From positions 3,144,585 to 3,208,584 of the forward strand of contig NC_051452.1 in assembly GCF_001649575.2 (NCBI RefSeq): a stretch of 64,000 nt of DNA. The letters run 5' to 3'. The position numbers were made by a program, and so were the translations under genes. The notes under the pieces are model-generated. The model saw nothing but the letters and a program-made list of their open reading frames with translations, did no database searches and was not told the origin of the DNA. Shown here piece after piece: positions 58,172-64,000 of this stretch. Source of the DNA: Kryptolebias marmoratus. Taxonomy: Eukaryota; Chordata; Actinopteri; Cyprinodontiformes; Rivulidae. How positions within the stretch are numbered: the stretch's first letter is position 1; every line of letters starts with the position of its first letter.

Positions 58172-61100
58172 CCCAGATTCAGACCAAAACCCACCATTTG
58201 GGAACCCCTAGCCCACACATTAAGACCTGTTGGCATATGACTAATCTATTGTAGTCAGCTTGTAAATCTGCAAAAAAAATCCTAGAGTGCAATAAAAAAC
58301 CCAACCTGTACAACCTGATGAGGATTGTTTTTTAAGCAAGCGTGCAGACAGAATCCGAGTGCCCTAAATGATGTAAAAATATCAATGTGCATGGATGTGA
58401 CTCATCAGATAATCCCTGCAGAGAGAGAGATAGAGAGATCATATTTGACATTTGTTGTATAAAGGGAAAGCAGTGAATCAGGCAACAAAGAGGGTAATAT
58501 CTCCTGACAAATTTGACAGCTGACAGTAAAATAAACATGAGTTTGAAGAGACGATACTGCAGCTTTTTTCCCCTTAAACTCTTTTCAAAGGTCTAACATA
58601 GCGTACTTTTTGCTAAGCTGTACATTAAAGACTCGAGCCTTGTTTTTTAGTCACAAATAGCCCCTTTCCAGCCTCACAAAGAGCTATAAATGACCCGTCT
58701 CGCTCCCTCCCCCTACTTCATCTGCTGCAGCTGGCTTAAACTCTCCTGCCACCAAAGACAGAACACGCTTGTTCCCTTCTCAGCCAATCAGAACCAGACC
58801 CTCCACCCTTTGGCATCCCGTCCTGGATGTCTTTCTGCGTGTCCACACATATGCACGTCGTCTANCCCCTCTTTCCTACACGCTTTCATACTTTTCCATC
58901 TGACAGCATGTCTCGTCCCTCGTGTGTTTCTGCAGCTCGAGCATCAGAATGCGCCGTGCAGTCGCGTCCTTGCTGCTACTTGTTGCACAGATCTGTTTTG
59001 ATTCAGCGATTCACCTGAAGTGGACCCCGCTGTGTCCTTGATCTTAATGGAACTTCTTTAGTGGTCCACAAAGGCCACCATGGATGAAACCTTTAAGTCA
59101 CAGCAAGGTGGTTCTTATTGTGTCAGCTCACTTTATTACAGAAAGGACAGACAGAGGCTCAACAGACTGGTTCAATGCTTTTAGAAATTGGGGTCAGAGT
59201 TTTTATTCTACTGTACTTTGAACAAAAACTGTATATATTATAGACCAAGTGTCCCCGCTTCCTTGAATGGGAACTGAAGCCAGTTGGACCCGGTTTAAGT
59301 CTTCACAAGGGATGTGAGGCTCTCCCACACACAATCGTGGCGTGACATGACCTTTTTATTAACCATGAAATACCTAGTCACAGCTAAGTAGTTTTAAAAA
59401 ATATAGCAGTGAGGGAAGAGCTATGGTAACCAGCTCAATCGAGCACTTTTTCCAAACAAAAGTGCTTAACAGAGAAATACAAAACCTAAAAATGGTAATA
59501 AAATGAAGGTACCAAATTCAAAATGATTGTAACCAACAGTTGAAGCAAAACATGCACAACTATGGTAAAATGGGTACAATTCAGCACACCTGGAAAAAAA
59601 ATGTAAATGTATTTTATTTTTTTAACTAGGGCAACATACCATTGGTTTGCACGGAGCGTGTTAGTCTTCAAACTTGTCCTGGGACCAGCCAACAGGGACA
59701 GTTGACTCCTGAGTGAAGTTGGTCTTCAGATCAGACGAAATTGGTGTCAAACGTTTGTGCAGCAAAGACTTTCGTTTGCGCCGCTATCATTCTAAAGATA
59801 TAAATAGAAAAGTTTCCAGGGGTCATCAACGGTCAATGAACATCTGTTCATGTTGGAACTGTGAATTTATTTCAAATTTTATGTGCTGAATGTTATCATG
59901 AATAATTTATTTATAGCCTGGAAGAAATTCTGTTGGAACTAGATCTTATTCAGAATGAACAGGTTGGTACAACACCTCCCAAAACGAACTCGGTGACCTG
60001 TATCTTAGCTTCTGACCACTAGAGTCAGATAAGTTAACCCTTTTCCAGCATTACTCCTATCCAGGCGCCTACGCTTTGGTCCCTAACTCAAAATCATAAA
60101 GACTCATGGTTGAAATATTGTATTTGGATCTTGAAGACGCCTTCAAGATGTCGATGCTTTATTGGTTGTCCCTTTTTTTCATAAATGCAAAAACAATATC
60201 CATATATGGCATTTTAAAACTAGCTATATTTGTGCTTGGTAGGGAAAAATGACTAATGAAGTAGACATTACAATGACTAATATTTTAAGAGAAATATGAA
60301 GCTGTTAACAAAAAAATGTTTACATTTGTGACTCTTTTCTAACTTGTACCTCTTTATTTCAAACTGAGCCCCTAAGAACATGCCCTTTCATTTTAAAACA
60401 GAAAGAATCAGAACCATTGGATGCACAACATAGACGGATAGGGTAGCCTCAGCAATTTCATGATAGAGAGGCTTCTATTAAATTGAGTGATTGGATCAGA
60501 ATTTTTATCTATGACACTTTAAAGCCCCTATACAGACACTGCCATTTGTTTTGCTTTTCCAAACCATGTTTTTAAAACTCCACCAACAGATCTTAAGTTC
60601 TTTTTTTCCCCAAGTTATTCGAATTATCAAGGCAACGGCATTTTAGTCAGTTTAGATAACAAAGATCCAAGTGTTCAAAGTGGAAATAAATGTTTGTATT
60701 TTAGTGCTTCCATCTTTAATGTATTAACCTCCTTGGATTAAGCCAAAGGAGGTCACTTGTCCATTTGTGCTAACTGCGATTGCTTCTAAAACGTCTAAAT
60801 GCTCATTTCTTAAGCTGAACCTTTCCCCCAGGCAGAGTAGAGCTGCCGGTGTTAGATAAAGTCTACAGATGACGGATAACACTGAGTAATTCAAAATCCC
60901 AGTTTAGCTGTGTTTTCTGTGCCTTTATCATAAGTTTGTTTCAATACATTTGTAGATATCGTTTAAAAGCATTTATTTATTTATTTTTTCTGAGCTCTTG
61001 AGCTCAAACAGCGAGGGATGGAAAGCATTGTCCTTAAATATGTTCCCTCTTGGCTTTAAACGGCTTTTTTCATGGCTCCTCGGTCCTGTTGGAGTGGGCG

Positions 61101-61799
61101 GCTGTGCAAACATCAGGACGTGACGGGTCTCAGCTGTCCGAGTGACAGTCGCGGAGTTTAACCGTGCACGCATACGGCACACGTGCGGTCGCTCTGACAG
61201 CCGGAGTTAACCGTCCTGCACTGAAATGCTCACTAAGCTTCTGCATTCCGCTTGAAACTAAACAGGCTTTAAACCAGAACTAACCCACAATCCTTATGGT
61301 CAAAGTAACCCTGATCCAGCCAAGGTTTGAAAATACTCACAATATTTTCTGTTTATGTTGAAGCAGAAATCCCAGAGATAATGTTCCTGGCACTTAGTTA
61401 GTATTATTTGGAGTGGAACTGCATAAACTAAATTGCAACATGTTGTTTTTTTTTACCTTTGGGAGATTTGGTCTGTGTGTTTTAGTAACTTCCTCATTCT
61501 CCTGACATTTTGTTGTTGTTGTTGTTGTTGTTACTTGAATTGCAAATGAAATCCCATGCATGACTCAAAAATGGCATCTCTCCATTTTCATTTTATGCAG
61601 TTCCAGCTGGTTAGCTTTTATTTTTTTTTAAAGATATATTTATATAGATGCGATGTGAGTGTTACCTGAAAACTGACTAATTTACTAACTCGCATAACTA
61701 TTCAACCACTGGGAAATTATTTTGGCTTAAAAACCATTTCCTTTTGTAACGCAACAAAGACTTTTGAAAACTGCACTAGCCTAACTATTATCAATTTAC
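58172..61799. other. Intron 2 sequence, nothing recognised
   Basis: Mostly AT-rich. A CpG-dense patch lies at 61080-61190 (GACGTGACGGGTC, GCACGCATACGGCACACGTGCGG). One ambiguous base (N) is at 58865. A (TTG)7 run is at 61510-61530. No exon recognised. Confidence 0.4.
61510..61530 (+). repeat. (TTG)7 microsatellite
   Basis: Seven TTG units. Confidence 0.9.
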
Positions 61800-62532
61800 C
61801 AGTGTTCGCTCGGATTTCGCGATGTTGCGATCGCAACTATTAACGCAAAATCAAGCAAACCCCGCGAAATCGCAACTTTTTGCAACTTTGTCCAAAACAC
61901 CGCAACTTTCCCACAACTTTAACCCAATATTTATTGTTTCTAAAGTGATTCGCCACCGTTTCTGCGGTCTAGTCTCTTCTTTGTGGGTTTGNNNNNNNNN
62001 NNNNNNNNNNNNNNNNNNNNNNNNNNNNNNNNNNNNNNNNNNNNNNNNNNNNNNNNNNNNNNNNNNNNNNNNNNNNNNNNNNNNNNNNNNNNNNNNNNNN
62101 NNNNNNNNNNNNNNNNNNNNNNNNNNNNNNNNNNNNNNNNNNNNNNNNNNNNNNNNNNNNNNNNNNNNNNNNNNNNNNNNNNNNNNNNNNNNNNNNNNNN
62201 NNNNNNNNNNNNNNNNNNNNNNNNNNNNNNNNNNNNNNNNNNNNNNNNNNNNNNNNNNNNNNNNNNNNNNNNNNNNNNNNNNNNNNNNNNNNNNNNNNNN
62301 NNNNNNNNNNNNNNNNNNNNNNNNNNNNNNNNNNNNNNNNNNNNNNNNNNNNNNNNNNNNNNNNNNNNNNNNNNNNAACTAGGAAGGATTTTTGGGTTAG
62401 ATATTAAAAGTTATGGTTGTTTATTGATTTTAGTAAAAAAAAAAATTGCAACTTTTAGGAAAATGTCCCGCGAAATCAGGCATTTTAGCCGCAACAATCA
62501 CAAAAAATGCCCGCGAAATCCTGGAGGGACTG
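61800..62532 (+). mobile_element. CGGBP1-like zinc-finger MITE, copy H (left terminus decayed)
   Basis: The right end is CCTGGAGGGACTG. On the left, CAGTGTTCGCTCGGATTTCG replaces the usual terminus, so the first 12 bases have decayed. The flanking hexamers ATTTAC and ATTTAT still agree at five of six positions, supporting 61800 as the true border. TTGCGATCGCAA and four GCAACTTT-type repeats follow. Positions 61992-62376 are N and hide the finger. Confidence 0.87.
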
Positions 62533-64000
62533 ATTTATGTAATATTCCTCTGTCTTTACAAACACTAGGTTTTAAAAACAGATCAAGCAAACCCCTCCAG
62601 CTTTGACAAAAAGTCTGTGAAATCAAACCCCTGTTTCTCTGGTCCACTCTGCTCCATAACATTTAGCGATTGCCGCTTCTACAGATGTGTGTGCAGCTGG
62701 GGAATTGTTGCATTAACCCAACCGGTGCATCTTACGAACACAAAACAAAAGACTCCTTTTTTTTTACCCCCATCTGAAGAAAATGTACAAATTTCATCTT
62801 ATATCTCCATATATGACTTTGTTTCCTCCCTCATGCTTTCATGTCTATGTTGGTCTATGTTGTTTTCCTTTTAGTAATATCATTTTTTTCCATTTTCTGT
62901 TTGTAGCAGTGCCACATATTTTAAAAATCTAAAACCAATTCTGTGGGCTTTGTTTTATATTTATTTTCTTTCACCATTTGGGCCAATTTGACAAAGCAGG
63001 ATGTTTTCCATTACCTCTATCTACTGGAACTAAAGTAAAAGATGCCAAGTTTGGATCGTTGACCTTTCCAAAAACCCGAGCTCGCTGACAAGTTAATTTA
63101 GCAGGTTTAACTAAATGATGACAGTGCGACTCTTGTCATTTTGAACTGCACCCCCTGGTTCACAGAGGCAACAATTAACCCTGGGTTTATGCTATTTTTA
63201 GACAATAACCCCTGTAAAGATTGAGGCCAGGCACCTCTGGAACAAAGCCAAACAGGTTAGTCAGGTTGAACCCGCCAAAGTAAGATTAAACTGAATTTAA
63301 CCCTGAGGGATTAGTTACAGTGCGGATTTAAAAGGGTGATTGGTAAACGGTGCAGTGGAAATGTCTTTTCAAGGCATTGTCTGCAGTTTCTTCTGAATTT
63401 ATTATTTCCAAATGGCCATCTTTTATTCTGGATTAAATGATTTAGTTTGTAATTTCAATAAAAGCTTATCATATTGTCATATACAGATATCATGCACTTG
63501 ACTTCGACAGGAATATGCAGTTTTCTGCAGCAGTTTAAGAATTGAGGTTATTGAAATGTTTGTGAGACTGAGATAGTGCAGCTGTGGCTTTGGGAAAGGC
63601 AACCTGCTGTGTGGATTGGTTCCAGTCTGCTAGAAAACCAATCTTAACTTCCAGGGCAGATACAGCCTAACGTAAACAGAAGTGTACTTGTGCCTCTTTT
63701 AAATCCTCCAAGCTTACGGTACATTCTGCAAGCGAGAACTCAAAGGCCTTTTTCCTCCTTCTGACCAATGTTGACTTATTCTTCAGGAAATGACACTGGT
63801 CTTCTCAGTTTTACCAGCCGTCAGCTGCAGCAGTTGGTTGTTTTTTCCCCTCAGAAACTCTGCCAGGCTGTCACTGAATTAATGTGCATCATTTGTCAAC
63901 CTGTCTGCTCAGACAAACTTGAGCTAATTAAAGCGATGTCACTAATTTTCTTGCTGCCAAGTAGTTTATTTGCTGTTCTAATACATTTAAAAATCGTAAC
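62533..64000. other. Intron 2 sequence to window end, nothing recognised
   Basis: AT-rich sequence. The last 150 bp (GAATTAATGTGCATCATTTG, GAGCTAATTAAAGCGATG) has a homeodomain-site-rich look but no further support. Confidence 0.35.

Noticed and set aside
1..64000. CRISPR arrays, operons, bacterial promoters, tRNA and rRNA genes, endogenous viral genes
   Set aside because: No supporting pattern was seen on either strand.

Overview
This is eukaryotic nuclear DNA from a teleost fish, probably a percomorph. It has long introns, vertebrate splice signals, dense hAT-type DNA transposons, fish LINE fragments, microsatellites and ten runs of N. Nothing bacterial or viral was recognised.

The one host gene I can name is il1rapl1 (interleukin-1 receptor accessory protein-like 1, paralog a or b unresolved), on the + strand. 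Its first coding exon is 23838-23931. The exon encodes a signal peptide starting MKAPIPLL and ending LKVVSKRGS, and closes with a phase-1 GTAAGT donor. This matches my memory of the IL1RAPL1 N-terminus. A candidate 5' untranslated exon ends at a GTAAGT donor at 7158/7159, and a weaker candidate alternative exon lies at 21121-21180. On this reading, positions 1-7052 are upstream or promoter sequence, 7159-23837 is intron 1, and 23932-64000 is the start of intron 2. No other exon of this gene was recognised, which fits a gene known for very large introns.

Most of the remaining structure is mobile DNA. The most interesting family is a roughly 700-bp element present eight times (14.1, 18.6, 29.2, 37.7, 47.3, 50.5, 54.0 and 61.8 kb, in both orientations). 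Its ends read CAG(A/T)CCCTCCAGGATTTCG, and the best-preserved insertions have 6-bp target duplications. Between the ends it carries a short open frame with a CGGBP1-like BED/C2H2 zinc finger. An E-box/CRE/ETS composite motif lies upstream of that frame. No transposase catalytic domain is visible.

Other elements include two hAT copies with perfect 8-bp duplications (33252-34198, 44997-46031), several hAT MITEs (2233, 16721, 20568, 26417, 35582, 35779), and a mariner/IS630-type deletion derivative with long inverted repeats (11655-12479). There are also a foldback element (52829-53523), two LINE fragments (1-218, 44095-44925), an unclassified five-copy dispersed repeat, and a 96-bp tandem duplication at 57980. 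Eight of the ten N gaps fall inside the two main repeat families.
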